64,000 nt of DNA from an uncultured Mollicutes bacterium (GCA_900540175.1 UQFG01000003.1:1-64000); one strand, 5' to 3'; shown: positions 5,199 to 14,047, counted from the stretch's first letter. A program made the numbers and translations. The notes: generated by a model not told the origin, from the sequence alone.

Positions 5199-6062
5199 AT
5201 GATTATAAAAGAAATTCACGTTCAAAACGTTTTAACAAAATCAAATCTTCCGGTGTCGGATTATTCTGTCAATCCGTATGTGGGATGCACACATTCTTGT
5301 AAATATTGTTATGCTTCTTTTATGAAACGATTTACCAATCATCTAGAACCGTGGGGAACATTTGTGGATGTTAAGTATTGGGAAAAAATCAGCAATCCGA
5401 AAAAATATGCCGGCAAAGATTTATTTATCGGATCCGTAACAGATCCTTATATGCCACTGGAAGAAAAATATAAAAGAACAAGAACGTTTCTTGAAGAAAT
5501 GCAAGGAAGTTCTTGTACAATCAGTATTGCAACCAAATCGGATTTAGTTGTAAGAGATTTGGAATTGATCCAAACTTTTCCGGAAGCAAGAGTATCTTGG
5601 TCTATCAATACATTAGATGAAGAATTCAGAAAAGAAATGGACCAGTCGGTATCAATCGAGCGGAAAATAGAGGCCATGAAAAAATTTCATCACGCAGGCA
5701 TCCGAACAACTTGTTTTATATCTCCCATCTTTCCAGGAATAACCGATGTAAAGGAAATTATCTTAAAAACGAAAAATCACTGTAATTTGATTTGGCTTGA
5801 AAATTTAAATTTAAGAGGAGATTACAAGAATAGAATCTTAAACTACATAAAAGAAAAATATCCCGACTTATATCCTCTTTACGATGAAATCTATCACAAA
5901 GGAAAGAAAGATTACTGGGAGAAATTAAATGCTGAAATTGCCGAATTTTGTAACGAGCAAAATCTCGAATATATAAGAAACGACGATTCTTTAAAAAGAG
6001 GAATCAACGAACCGCCGATCGTAGTCAATTACTTTTATCACAATGACATTAAAAAACGATAA
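5199..6062 (+). CDS. SPL-type radical SAM protein (COG1533-like)
   Basis: ATG 5199 directly follows the glycosylase stop, and its product begins MIIKEIHVQN. At about residue 30 the protein has NPYVGCTHSCKYCYASF, a CxxxCxxC [4Fe-4S]/SAM motif in the NP.xGC.H.C.YCYA context of spore-photolyase-like radical SAM proteins. TDPYMPLEEKYKRTR and the later barrel segments (SWSINTLDEEFR) fit that family. Members have mostly unknown substrates and are often named DNA-repair photolyase-like. The direct linkage to an Fpg-like gene supports a nucleic-acid role, but that is inference. Confidence 0.85.
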   Translation: MIIKEIHVQNVLTKSNLPVSDYSVNPYVGCTHSCKYCYASFMKRFTNHLEPWGTFVDVKYWEKISNPKKYAGKDLFIGSVTDPYMPLEEKYKRTRTFLEEMQGSSCTISIATKSDLVVRDLELIQTFPEARVSWSINTLDEEFRKEMDQSVSIERKIEAMKKFHHAGIRTTCFISPIFPGITDVKEIILKTKNHCNLIWLENLNLRGDYKNRILNYIKEKYPDLYPLYDEIYHKGKKDYWEKLNAEIAEFCNEQNLEYIRNDDSLKRGINEPPIVVNYFYHNDIKKR

Positions 6063-6079
6063 AGAAAGGAGATTATCAA

Positions 6080-6967
6080 ATGATCTTGAATGTATCGGGA
6101 AGAACCGATATCGTTGCGTTTTATTCGAAATGGTTTATGAACCGATATAAAGAAGGATTTGTTGATGTACGAAACCCGTTTAACCCCAACAGTGTATCGA
6201 GAATCTATTTTGAAGATGTTGATGTCATTTTATTTTGCACTAAAAATCCGATTCCGATCCTTCCGTATTTGAAAGAAATTACGAAACCGATCTTGTTTCA
6301 CGTTACGTTGACCCCTTACAAAAAAGATATCGAACCGAATGTGCCGGACAAAACAACGATCATCGAAGCCATAAAAAAAATTTCCGATATCATAGGTATC
6401 GATCATGTATCTATTCGATATGATCCGATTTTTTTAAATCATCAATATAATTTGGCCTATCATTTAAAAGCCTTTGAGAGAATGTGCGGTTTATTAGAAG
6501 GATATGTGAATAAAATAATCGTATCCTTTATCGATGATTATAAAAATGTCAGAAAAAATGCAAGTGTATTAAGACAAAGCGGATTCACCGACAGGGATTA
6601 TAAAGGAATCGGAGAAAGTTTTAGTGAAAGCGCAAAAAAACATCGTATGACGGTACAAACTTGTTTTGAAGAGATAAATTTGGTTGAATACGGATTTATA
6701 AAGGGGGAGTGTCTGTCGCATGAATTGGCTTATCAAATAACCGGCAAGAAATTTCCGAATTGGAAAGCCCGAAAAGAACAAAAATGCAATTGTGTGCAAA
6801 TGGTGGATGTAGGGGCTTATAATACTTGTCCACATCGCTGTAAATACTGCTATGCGAATTACGATGAACAGGAAGTAGAAAAAAATATGAAAAACCATGA
6901 TGCACATTCCAGTTTGTTGATTGGATATTTACGGGATGAAGATACAATTAAAAGAAGAAAAAAATAG
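6080..6967 (+). CDS. DUF1848 family protein with C-terminal CxxxCxxC motif
   Basis: The protein opens with MILNVSGRTDIVAFYSKWF and contains FCTKNPIP and FHVTLTPY, hallmarks of DUF1848. Near its C-terminus CNCVQMVDVGAYNTC is followed by PHRCKYCYANY, so a radical SAM-like CxxxCxxC cluster lies at the end of the chain instead of the start. The family is uncharacterised. AAAGGAG precedes ATG 6080, 17 bp after the radical SAM gene. Two cysteine-cluster proteins side by side suggest a two-component redox reaction. Confidence 0.85.
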   Translation: MILNVSGRTDIVAFYSKWFMNRYKEGFVDVRNPFNPNSVSRIYFEDVDVILFCTKNPIPILPYLKEITKPILFHVTLTPYKKDIEPNVPDKTTIIEAIKKISDIIGIDHVSIRYDPIFLNHQYNLAYHLKAFERMCGLLEGYVNKIIVSFIDDYKNVRKNASVLRQSGFTDRDYKGIGESFSESAKKHRMTVQTCFEEINLVEYGFIKGECLSHELAYQITGKKFPNWKARKEQKCNCVQMVDVGAYNTCPHRCKYCYANYDEQEVEKNMKNHDAHSSLLIGYLRDEDTIKRRKK

Positions 6968-6985
6968 AATCCGGAGGAATTAAAA

Positions 6986-7612
6986 ATGGAATTTTATGAA
7001 GCAGTCGAAAAAAGAAGAACGGTTAGAGCGTTCTTAGATCAAGAAGTGGACTTTGAAGTGATTCAACGCATATTGGAAGCGGGAAACAAAGCGCCGACGT
7101 GGAATCACAATCGCAATTGGAGTTACATTATTTTAAAAACAGATGAAGAAAAGGAATACGCTTTTGATTATGCAAAGAAAATCGCCGATCGTTTTGATGC
7201 GGAAAAATATCTTCATGCCCCAAGACCGTATCCCATTACACTCGGGCAAAAAATGTATGCTTATGCCATGCCAAGACAGTATAGCATGTTAAAAGATGCC
7301 CCCTATGTGATCATTCCGGTGTTTCGAGCAAAAGAATTAAACGGGGAATATGTATCGAAATTAAATCCTTTTTCAACCATTTGGTGCGTGATAGAAAACA
7401 TATTTTTAGCGGCAACGGCCGAGGGATTGGCATGTTCTATGAGAATCCCGCTCAATGAAGAACACGATCTTGTCAAAGAAAAATTAAATGTTCCGCCGAC
7501 TTATAAGATTCCGGTATTTATCGGAATCGGGTATGCCGATCCAAATGAAAAAGTGTTGGAACAATATCAACCGGAAATAGACAAACAATTGCATTTCGGC
7601 AAGTGGAGATAA
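6986..7612 (+). CDS. Nitroreductase-family FMN oxidoreductase
   Basis: The 208-residue protein starts MEFYEAVEKRRTVRAFLDQEV, the FMN-binding N-terminus of nitroreductases, followed by ILEAGNKAPTWNHNRNW. The later GLACSMRIPLNEE and PVFIGIGYADP segments fit the family. It would reduce quinones, nitro compounds or other electron acceptors with NAD(P)H. A GGAGGAAT ribosome binding site precedes the start. It is the last gene of the MarR operon, closed by a terminator at 7639-7673. In this context it could serve stress or detoxification. Confidence 0.9.
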   Translation: MEFYEAVEKRRTVRAFLDQEVDFEVIQRILEAGNKAPTWNHNRNWSYIILKTDEEKEYAFDYAKKIADRFDAEKYLHAPRPYPITLGQKMYAYAMPRQYSMLKDAPYVIIPVFRAKELNGEYVSKLNPFSTIWCVIENIFLAATAEGLACSMRIPLNEEHDLVKEKLNVPPTYKIPVFIGIGYADPNEKVLEQYQPEIDKQLHFGKWR

Positions 7613-7638
7613 GCCGTTCTATTCACGAAAAACGAGTC

Positions 7639-7673
7639 GGTCGATCAAAATCGTTTTTTGATCGACCTTTTTT
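7639..7673 (+). terminator. Terminator of the MarR operon
   Basis: The stem GGTCGATCAAAA/TTTTGATCGACC is followed by six T. From here to 7940 there is no gene. A free-standing promoter can be read (TTGATT 7694-7699, 17-nt spacer, TACGAT 7717-7722), but I see no ORF or terminator that would define a product. Confidence 0.85.
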
Positions 7674-7947
7674 ACTTGTTTAAGATCTTTTTATTGATTG
7701 GATTCAGTTTGTATGATACGATAGCCGAAGAACAATATTTCTAGAGATAAATACTATGTTTAAAGTTTTAAAGGCAATCGTTATTCGCACGATTAAACGG
7801 TGATTCCATTTTGAAATTTTGTTATTGGCATTCAGGTCGTTGATTTTTATCCTACAGACCATTCGATATGTCAAAGACTACATTCTATAATCAAAAATAA
7901 AACAATTCTTTTCTTTTAGATTGTTTAACCGTCTTTAAAACGGCGGC

Positions 7948-8082
7948 TTGATTTATTAAAATATTTTTGCTATTATAATAACGGATGTGAAGTTATCCAA
8001 GTCTATTGTATAGAAGACTGAACCGCAAGTATGCCAATAACTTCTGATGATTTTTTTGTCATCGGTCGTTATTGGTTTTTTT
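7948..8082 (+). promoter_or_regulatory. Promoter and riboswitch-like attenuator of the antiporter gene
   Basis: The promoter is TTGATT (7948-7953), 17-nt spacer, TATTAT (7971-7976). In the leader, GAAGTTAT (7989-7996) can pair with ATAACTTC (8037-8044), enclosing an AGTCT/AGACT hairpin and the linker GAACCGCAAGTATGCC. The same 3' strand is also the left arm of a terminator, CCAATAAC (8034-8041)/GTTATTGG (8068-8075), followed by seven T. The two stems exclude each other, so forming the upstream fold would permit read-through. A cation-sensing class such as a Na+ or Li+ riboswitch would fit the downstream gene, but I cannot assign it. Confidence 0.65.
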
Positions 8083-8104
8083 ATTTGAATAAGGGGGAAT
8101 TTAG

Positions 8105-9298
8105 ATGTTTTTCAGTTTGGGTATTCTTTTGTTGATCGGTTGGTTTGGTGGGTGGCTTTTTGAAAAAATACGCTTGCCGAGATTGATTTTTTATCTGCTT
8201 TTGGGAATTATGTTCGGGCCGTCTTTATTGGCTGTTTGGGATGAAAGTCTGCTACAAATCAGTTCCTATTTAAGGCAGATGGCTTTGGTAATCATTTTGA
8301 CAAGAAGCGGTCTGTCCCTAGATTTCAGTATATTGAAAAAAATAGGAAGAAGTGCGGTTTTAATGTGCTTTGTACCGGCCGTATTTGAAATAATCGGTAT
8401 TGCCGTATTTGCGCCGCTGCTTTTGGGGATTAAGATTGAAGAGGCGCTCTTACTTGGCAGTGTCTTAGGAGCGGTTTCTCCTGCGATTGTTGTTCCCAGA
8501 ATGATATCTTTACAGAAACAGGGGTACGGGCAACAGCATCATGTATGTGAATTGATTATGGCAGGAGCCAGTTTAGATGATGTCTTTGTCATTGTTTGTT
8601 TCTATGCTTTTAAAGGATTGATATCTACATCGTCGCTGGATTTGATGCGGTTTTTGGATATTCCCGTAAGTATTGGGCTTGGGTTGTTGTTGGGAAGTTT
8701 ACTGGCTCTTTTTATGTGGTTTCTTTTTAAAAAAATAAAACTCAGTTTTTCGTTCAAAACGATTTTGATGTTGGGAATGTCGTTTTTGATGTTGGGAATA
8801 GAAGAATGTTTAAAACCTTACGTTTCCGTTTCTTCTTTGCTGGGAATTTTATGGTTTAGTATGGTGTTGTATCATTTTAGAAAAGAAGATGCCAAACAGA
8901 TAAAAAAAGCTTATGATGGGTTATGGGACGGATTTGAAATTCTTTTATTTGTTTTAGTTGGCGCCATCGTAAGTTTAGACTATGCGTTCAGCAAAGAAGG
9001 GGCGATGCTTTTCGGTTTGATTTTAATAGGTTTGGTGTTTAGAAGTATCGGTGTATGCGTATGCGTGATACGGACGTTATATACCGTAAAGGAAAAACTT
9101 TTTATCATCCTTTCGTATTTGCCGAAAGCGACTGTGCAAGCCTCTATCGGCGGAATCGCTTTGCAAGAAGGATTGCCGTGTGGCGAAATTATCTTAACAG
9201 GGGCGGTGATCGCCATTATTTTTACGGCACCGGTCGGAGGAATTTTAATGGACTGTTTCTATCCGAAATTATTAATAAAAGATACGGATTTATTTTAA
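8105..9298 (+). CDS. Cation/proton antiporter (CPA/Kef-type)
   Basis: The 397-residue membrane protein has about 12 apolar segments. The N-terminus ILLLIGWFGGWLFEKIRLPRLIFYLLLGIMFGP is typical of monovalent cation/proton antiporters, as are the paired signatures GAVSPAIVVPRM in the middle and ASLDDVFVIVCFY after it. No C-terminal TrkA or UspA domain is attached. The protein would exchange Na+ or K+ for H+ across the cytoplasmic membrane. AAGGGGGAA precedes ATG. The riboswitch-like leader controls it, and the stop overlaps the end of the convergent LysR gene by 9 bp. Confidence 0.85.
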   Translation: MFFSLGILLLIGWFGGWLFEKIRLPRLIFYLLLGIMFGPSLLAVWDESLLQISSYLRQMALVIILTRSGLSLDFSILKKIGRSAVLMCFVPAVFEIIGIAVFAPLLLGIKIEEALLLGSVLGAVSPAIVVPRMISLQKQGYGQQHHVCELIMAGASLDDVFVIVCFYAFKGLISTSSLDLMRFLDIPVSIGLGLLLGSLLALFMWFLFKKIKLSFSFKTILMLGMSFLMLGIEECLKPYVSVSSLLGILWFSMVLYHFRKEDAKQIKKAYDGLWDGFEILLFVLVGAIVSLDYAFSKEGAMLFGLILIGLVFRSIGVCVCVIRTLYTVKEKLFIILSYLPKATVQASIGGIALQEGLPCGEIILTGAVIAIIFTAPVGGILMDCFYPKLLIKDTDLF

Positions 9299-10153
9299 AA
9301 TAGTATTTAAAAAATATTTTGTCGCTTTGGATTGTTGGCGGTTTCTTTTGATGGCAATGAATAAAGGAACCGTCAATTTTTCTTTAAAATCGACTTCGAC
9401 CAAATCGCAATCTGCTACACAGACTAGATTTTTTAAACAAAGAGCATACCCCAATCCGTTTTGAACCAAATGGGTGGCATTATAAATTAAATTATAAGTC
9501 GCTACAATATTTAATGTTTCTTTATTTGGGAAAAATTCATCGAAAATGTGCTTGTTTTCCATCATTTGATTGGACACGATTAATGGTAAGTCGGGTAAAT
9601 CGTGGATCGAGATCGTTTTCTTTTGGGCAAGTACACTATCTTTCGGTGCCAAAAGACAAAAACGGTCTTCGTAAGGAAGTCTAAAATATTCGAAATCATC
9701 GTAGAAAATCGGACCGATAAAAAGACCGATATCCAAGATGCCTTTTTGCAATTTTTCATGAATCGGATCAAAATCATAACTGAAAATCCGAATTCGAATT
9801 TTCGGTTGTTTTTCTTTCACTTTTTTGATTTTTTCGGCGATAAACCGCATATAAAACGTTTCTCCCAAACCGAAAAAAACATCCCCGGTAATTTCTTCGT
9901 TAGCGGAAAAATTGGATTCCGTCTTTTCCAGTAAACTGATGATTTCCAATGCGTTGTCCCTTAAATACAGTCCGTCGTCTGTTAAAGTAATTTCTTTTCC
10001 CCGTATAAATAATTTCTTGTTCAGATAATGTTCTAAATCTTGAATTTGTTTGGATAATGTCGGCTGTGTAATATGAAGATTGAAGGCGGCTTTTGAAAAA
10101 CTTTTTTCTTTGGCTACTTCCAAAAAATAATATAATAATCTTGTTTCAATCAT
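9290..10153 (-). CDS. LysR-family transcriptional regulator
   Basis: The 287-residue protein has the LysR N-terminal winged helix (KSFSKAAFNLHITQPTLSKQIQDLE, residues about 17-41) and a periplasmic-binding-like effector domain (FGLGETFYMRFIAEK, GLFIGPIF, LVQNGLGYALCLKNL). The minus-strand AAGGAGGGATACC site sets the ATG at 10153. It converges on the antiporter gene. LysR targets are usually divergent, and the region to its 5' side (10154-10396) leads into the secreted protein operon, so that operon is a candidate target. Confidence 0.9.
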   Translation of the reverse strand: MIETRLLYYFLEVAKEKSFSKAAFNLHITQPTLSKQIQDLEHYLNKKLFIRGKEITLTDDGLYLRDNALEIISLLEKTESNFSANEEITGDVFFGLGETFYMRFIAEKIKKVKEKQPKIRIRIFSYDFDPIHEKLQKGILDIGLFIGPIFYDDFEYFRLPYEDRFCLLAPKDSVLAQKKTISIHDLPDLPLIVSNQMMENKHIFDEFFPNKETLNIVATYNLIYNATHLVQNGLGYALCLKNLVCVADCDLVEVDFKEKLTVPLFIAIKRNRQQSKATKYFLNTILK

Positions 10154-10345
10154 GGTATCCCTCCTTTTTTATTGTATCATAAACAAACGATAATTTAAAA
10201 AAAATACTTGATTTGTCCGTTTGGTTTAAAAACATTAATGAATGACACAAAATCCCATTTTTTAATTATTGAGATTTTATTAAAAGATTATAAAAGAAAA
10301 GACTATTCTCAAAAAGAAGTTAAAGCCTGTTTTCATGGTAAAATA

Positions 10346-10374
10346 TTGACATCAATTTTATAAAATACTATAAT
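10346..10374 (+). promoter_or_regulatory. Consensus promoter of the secreted protein/ABC operon
   Basis: TTGACA (10346-10351), 17-nt spacer, TATAAT (10369-10374). It lies 22 bp upstream of the start codon, so the leader is short. Confidence 0.85.
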
Positions 10375-10396
10375 TAGTACTTGCAGGAGGGATAAA

Positions 10397-11179
10397 ATGA
10401 AAAGAATTTGTATGATTTTGCTTTGCATTTTTACAGTTATGGCCTTAAGTTCATTTAAAAAAGAAGAATTGAAAACAGCAGAATCACCTGCGACTTATTC
10501 CATTCAAACTTATTTTGAAAAGCAAATGAAATCTTCTATGTTGGATACGGCATCTTGGAATAAAATTCGTCAAAATATCAAAAATACAACGAAAATCAAC
10601 GGTACAAAATGGCGTGAATTTATGATTGAACATCGCTATGTCGTACAAATCGATACCGATTCCCTTGAATTTGTCTTTGATCAGGTTTTGAATTTGGACT
10701 CATCGTTTCGTTCTCCGGACGGATTGGGCCAAATCCAAATAACAACAACCTCTGTTTTTACGGATACGATTTTAATCTCTACGACGGAAGATGTGAAAGT
10801 GGCCGGTGAAAGTACCGTCGGTGCCGGATTGGAAGTTCCGGGATTCTCGTTTTCAACCGATAAAAAAGCGTTGGTTGAAAAAAGTTTATCGCAAAGAAGG
10901 GAATACTCTTCGTCTTTTTCCAATTCTTACACGTATACGCTTGTGTATAATCCAAGTGAAATCGATGTTCCCGAAAACAGTACGTTTGCTTTGGCATCTA
11001 TTGGCGATTATTTTCGTTTTAAAGCCAAAATTTACGAGGAAAAATATTATTGGTGGGGCACTTACGTTGATGCCGGTCCATGGGAAGTAGAATGCAGAAT
11101 TTATACGTTTCATTATTACAGTTATGCTTTTAGTGACGGGACGCACCTTTCCAAACCGACAAGGCCGTATCTATTTTAA
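10397..11179 (+). CDS. Secreted protein of unknown function, linked to an ABC system
   Basis: ATG follows GGAGGGATAAA. Residues 1-20 form a Sec signal (MKRICMILLCIFTVMALSS) without a convincing lipobox. The mature part of about 240 residues is rich in Ser, Thr, Tyr and alternating polar/apolar stretches (IQITTTSVFTDTILISTT; REYSSSFSNSYTYTLVY), suggesting beta structure, and ends in an aromatic-rich tail (YYWWGTYV, HYYSYAF). The beta pattern resembles pore-forming or surface proteins only in a general way. It leads an operon with two FtsX-like permeases and an ATPase, so it may be cargo, toxin or immunity factor. I do not recognise the family. Confidence 0.75.
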   Translation: MKRICMILLCIFTVMALSSFKKEELKTAESPATYSIQTYFEKQMKSSMLDTASWNKIRQNIKNTTKINGTKWREFMIEHRYVVQIDTDSLEFVFDQVLNLDSSFRSPDGLGQIQITTTSVFTDTILISTTEDVKVAGESTVGAGLEVPGFSFSTDKKALVEKSLSQRREYSSSFSNSYTYTLVYNPSEIDVPENSTFALASIGDYFRFKAKIYEEKYYWWGTYVDAGPWEVECRIYTFHYYSYAFSDGTHLSKPTRPYLF

Positions 11180-11182
11180 GGT

Positions 11183-12190
11183 ATGTTTCGTCCTATTCTA
11201 GCTGAATGGAAAGCATTGACCCACCGCAATCTTTTGTTTTTTATTCCCGCCTTTTTGATGATGTTCTTGACATTTTCCTGTTTGCCGTTGTTTAATTCAT
11301 TGGCGGTATCCATCCATGATCCTTGGGAAAACATCGACGATGAGTGCTTGATCGGAACGTATCAGGCAACAACGAAATCGATTTTAACTCAAGTGGATCC
11401 TTCTTTTTATCACATCTACGAAGAACTATTGCAGTACGGTTATCCGTCTTATACATGTTATATCGTTCATTCCAATGTGGTTGATTTTTATCTTCCTTCT
11501 TTGGGATCGTTTTATTTTGATATCGACAATCAAACATTAGAAGACCGTTTTTTTTATACGAATTTCGATTATCCGTATGAAACGGTTGTTCATCATGACC
11601 GGACGTTTGTTAAAAATAAAGAGAGGCTGAAAATCGCAATTCCTTATGCGATTTCTTCTTTGAAAAAAGAAAGTTTGAATTATATGGTTCTTGTCGATGA
11701 TTCTTATTCCTATGAATGTCTCGATCAAATGATCATCGTTTCTTCGGCAGTCGATCCTACCGTAAAGGATCGATTATTGGAAAACGGCTTTTTATCCGGA
11801 GAAACGTATAAACATCAAATGAGAGCAACTCAAGATCAAATGGGCGTGTTGTTATCGTGTTTAATGATTATTCCGTATCTGCTTGTTGTTCTTATCGTCT
11901 TATTGATTGTTTCGATTTTTTATAAAAAGAACAGATCGGTTGCCTGGATTAAATATTTATTTTATCAAAAAAAACGAAAATTAAAGCGGGATGGATTCTT
12001 GGATTATTTGCTGATGTTTTTATTTCCGTCTTTGCTCGGAACGATTGTCAGTCTTTCGATTATTAAGGGATTGGGACTGAACCTTTATCCGCTGTTTTAC
12101 TTATTTGGATTTACAGTTACGGTTTTCGTTTATTTTATTTTGAGTTTGATTCAAAAGAAGAAGGTTGGGATTCGCTCATGTCACTTATAA
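11183..12190 (+). CDS. FtsX/MacB-like ABC permease 1
   Basis: The 335-residue protein has one N-terminal membrane helix (LLFFIPAFLMMFLTFSCLPLF), an extracytoplasmic domain of about 190 residues, then three helices (ILLSCLMIIPYLLVVLIVLLI onward, LMFLFPSLLGTIVSL, LFYLFGFTVTVFVYFIL). This topology is that of MacB/FtsX-type, mechanotransducing ABC permeases. It starts 4 bp after the secreted protein and overlaps the ATPase by 13 bp, so the three are translationally coupled. The N-terminal sequence does not match a family I can name with certainty. Confidence 0.75.
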   Translation: MFRPILAEWKALTHRNLLFFIPAFLMMFLTFSCLPLFNSLAVSIHDPWENIDDECLIGTYQATTKSILTQVDPSFYHIYEELLQYGYPSYTCYIVHSNVVDFYLPSLGSFYFDIDNQTLEDRFFYTNFDYPYETVVHHDRTFVKNKERLKIAIPYAISSLKKESLNYMVLVDDSYSYECLDQMIIVSSAVDPTVKDRLLENGFLSGETYKHQMRATQDQMGVLLSCLMIIPYLLVVLIVLLIVSIFYKKNRSVAWIKYLFYQKKRKLKRDGFLDYLLMFLFPSLLGTIVSLSIIKGLGLNLYPLFYLFGFTVTVFVYFILSLIQKKKVGIRSCHL

Positions 12191-12822
12191 AACTGAAACA
12201 TTTAACGAAACAATATGAAAAAATTCTTTTCAACGATGCCACTTTTACCGTTCCGGAAGGAAAAATGATTGCGATCAGAGGTGTCTCGGGTTGCGGTAAA
12301 ACAACCTTGCTCAATATCATCAGCGGATTTGATACCGATTTTAAAGGACAATATTTTTGGAAAGAAGAAGCCGTAAAAGCCGGTGAAATTCATAAAAAAG
12401 TTCAAAAAGAGATCAGTTTTGTTTTACAGGATATCGGTCTTTTGACGTATTTGAGTGTCAAAGATAATATTTTATTGCCGTTTGACTACAACCATAAGAA
12501 AGTGGACCAAACTTATTTGGAGGAGATTACGGAATTGCTCGGAATTAAAGATTTATTGGAACAGAAAAGTCAAACACTTTCTTTAGGAGAAAAACAGCGC
12601 GTTGCCATTGCCAGAGGATTGATTACAAAACCGGCCTTATTGTTGGCCGATGAGCCGACCGGATCGTTGGATGATGAAAATACTTTTCAAACGATGCGGC
12701 TTTTCAAACAGATCAATGCGCGGTATGGTACAACGATTATTGTAGTAACCCACCGCAAAGATATTATAAAGGATTTTGATGAGGTATATACGATCGATGA
12801 TTGCAAAATTCAATGCGCTTAA
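12178..12822 (+). CDS. ABC transporter ATP-binding protein (LolD/MacB-type)
   Basis: The 214-residue ATPase shows Walker A GVSGCGKTTLL, Q-loop FVLQDIGLL, signature LSLGEKQRVAIARGL (LSLGE in place of LSGGQ, a common variant), Walker B LLLADEPTGSLDD and the H-switch THR. The TGSLD box is typical of MacB/LolD/FtsE-like ATPases, matching the permeases on both sides. It would power extrusion or a conformational signal across the membrane, not uptake. No binding protein is present. Confidence 0.92.
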   Translation: MSLIKLKHLTKQYEKILFNDATFTVPEGKMIAIRGVSGCGKTTLLNIISGFDTDFKGQYFWKEEAVKAGEIHKKVQKEISFVLQDIGLLTYLSVKDNILLPFDYNHKKVDQTYLEEITELLGIKDLLEQKSQTLSLGEKQRVAIARGLITKPALLLADEPTGSLDDENTFQTMRLFKQINARYGTTIIVVTHRKDIIKDFDEVYTIDDCKIQCA

Positions 12823-13945
12823 ACACTTTTTTCGTTTTTTCTTGGTATCCGATTGGTCTCGTTTTTTTAAGTCGTTGCTTTTTTGCGGTTGTTCTTGTTT
12901 TCTTTCTGTGATGGTAGCGCTGTTTGGTTCCATTTACGTATCCAATATTCAAAAAACAGCGGCTTATTTTCCGGATACAATGGCTTATTTTTATAAACTT
13001 ACCGAAAAACAGGAAGAAGAAATTAAAAAAATCCCGACGTTTGATTCGCTGTATCAAACGCAAAATCTTTATTTTGAGCGAATGGAAGCAGAAACGGTAT
13101 CCACGCAGCCGATGGTAAACTTTTCTTTACCCGAAGATATTCAAATGTACCAACGCAAAAAATTTTTGACGGATGATTTTCATGGCATTATTGTCAGTTG
13201 CGGCGATCTTAGCCGAATAAAAGGACTTCTTGGAACAACGGTAACGCTTTTTGATTCTAACAATGAGGCGGTTGAAATTCCGATCGTCAATTTGGCTTAT
13301 CCTGATAACGGATTTCAGTTTTTCAGTTTTTTTTCGTATCAGTTGGATGATGCAATCACATATTATATCCACGAGGATTATTTATCACACTTAAACTATC
13401 GTCCAAGCGGATTGTCTTTGCATACGATTGTCCGATTTAAGGAAAAAATCGATGAACAAACCGATTCGTTGATTCAACAAATTGTGGGAATCGATTACCA
13501 AACACTTCAGTCGCCGGATTATTTATCCCAATATCGTCTGATTGACAGCAATATTCGTTCAACTGGGACGATTATTGCGTTTATGGATTGGTTCAGCCTT
13601 CTTTTTTTACTTTTTTCATTGGGATTTAATGTTTTGGTGTTGATGATTTTTATTGCGGACAAATTAAAAGATCTTCGAATCAGAAGGTTGTTTCAAATGT
13701 CGAAGCAACAATCCTTTCAATATCTGTTTTGGGGTATGATGGGATTATTTTTCGGTTATTGGTTGGTCGCGTTTGTTTTGGTCATGACAACCAGTTATTT
13801 AGGCGGCTTGTTTTTAAATTACCGAGTCAATCTTGTCTTTTATGAAAAGATTGGATGGATTGGCCTTGTTTTTTTATTTGTTTCGGGAATCTTTTCTTTA
13901 ATCGTTGCTTTTTTCGAAAATAGAAAAATCAGTTTGTCATTGTAA
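12779..13945 (+). CDS. FtsX/MacB-like ABC permease 2
   Basis: The ATG at 12779 has AAAGG just upstream and overlaps the ATPase by 44 bp; an internal ATG at 12797 is an alternative start. About 389 residues repeat the layout of permease 1: N-terminal helix (LFCGCSCFLSVMVALFGSIYV), extracytoplasmic domain of about 220 residues, three C-terminal helices (LLFLLFSLGFNVLVLMIFI, YWLVAFVLVMTT, IGLVFLFVSGIFSLIVAFF). Permeases 1 and 2 probably form a heterodimer with the shared ATPase. Their extracytoplasmic domains could receive the secreted protein. Confidence 0.75.
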   Translation: MRYIRSMIAKFNALKHFFRFFLVSDWSRFFKSLLFCGCSCFLSVMVALFGSIYVSNIQKTAAYFPDTMAYFYKLTEKQEEEIKKIPTFDSLYQTQNLYFERMEAETVSTQPMVNFSLPEDIQMYQRKKFLTDDFHGIIVSCGDLSRIKGLLGTTVTLFDSNNEAVEIPIVNLAYPDNGFQFFSFFSYQLDDAITYYIHEDYLSHLNYRPSGLSLHTIVRFKEKIDEQTDSLIQQIVGIDYQTLQSPDYLSQYRLIDSNIRSTGTIIAFMDWFSLLFLLFSLGFNVLVLMIFIADKLKDLRIRRLFQMSKQQSFQYLFWGMMGLFFGYWLVAFVLVMTTSYLGGLFLNYRVNLVFYEKIGWIGLVFLFVSGIFSLIVAFFENRKISLSL

Positions 13946-13946
13946 C

Positions 13947-13977
13947 AACATTGCTGCTAAATGGCAATGTTTTTTTC
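13947..13977 (+). terminator. Terminator of the secreted protein/ABC operon
   Basis: AACATTGC/GGCAATGTT stem with a T-run. Confidence 0.85.
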
Positions 13978-14047
13978 TTTACCCTATAAATGAACGGTTG
14001 ATCGAACATTTTCGGTTTGTTTTGAATAACTTAAAAAATAAAAATCT

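Noticed and set aside
7756..7803. Short ORF (MFKVLKAIVIRTIKR) upstream of the antiporter leader
   Set aside because: No ribosome binding site; 15 codons only; its promoter (7694-7722) is moderate and no terminator defines a unit.
9580..9934. ORFs opposite and beside the LysR gene
   Set aside because: They are out-of-frame shadows of a clearly conserved LysR protein.
10397..11179. Lactococcin 972-type bacteriocin
   Set aside because: The protein is about three times too long and lacks that family's sequence pattern, although the membrane/ATPase neighbourhood is similar in style.
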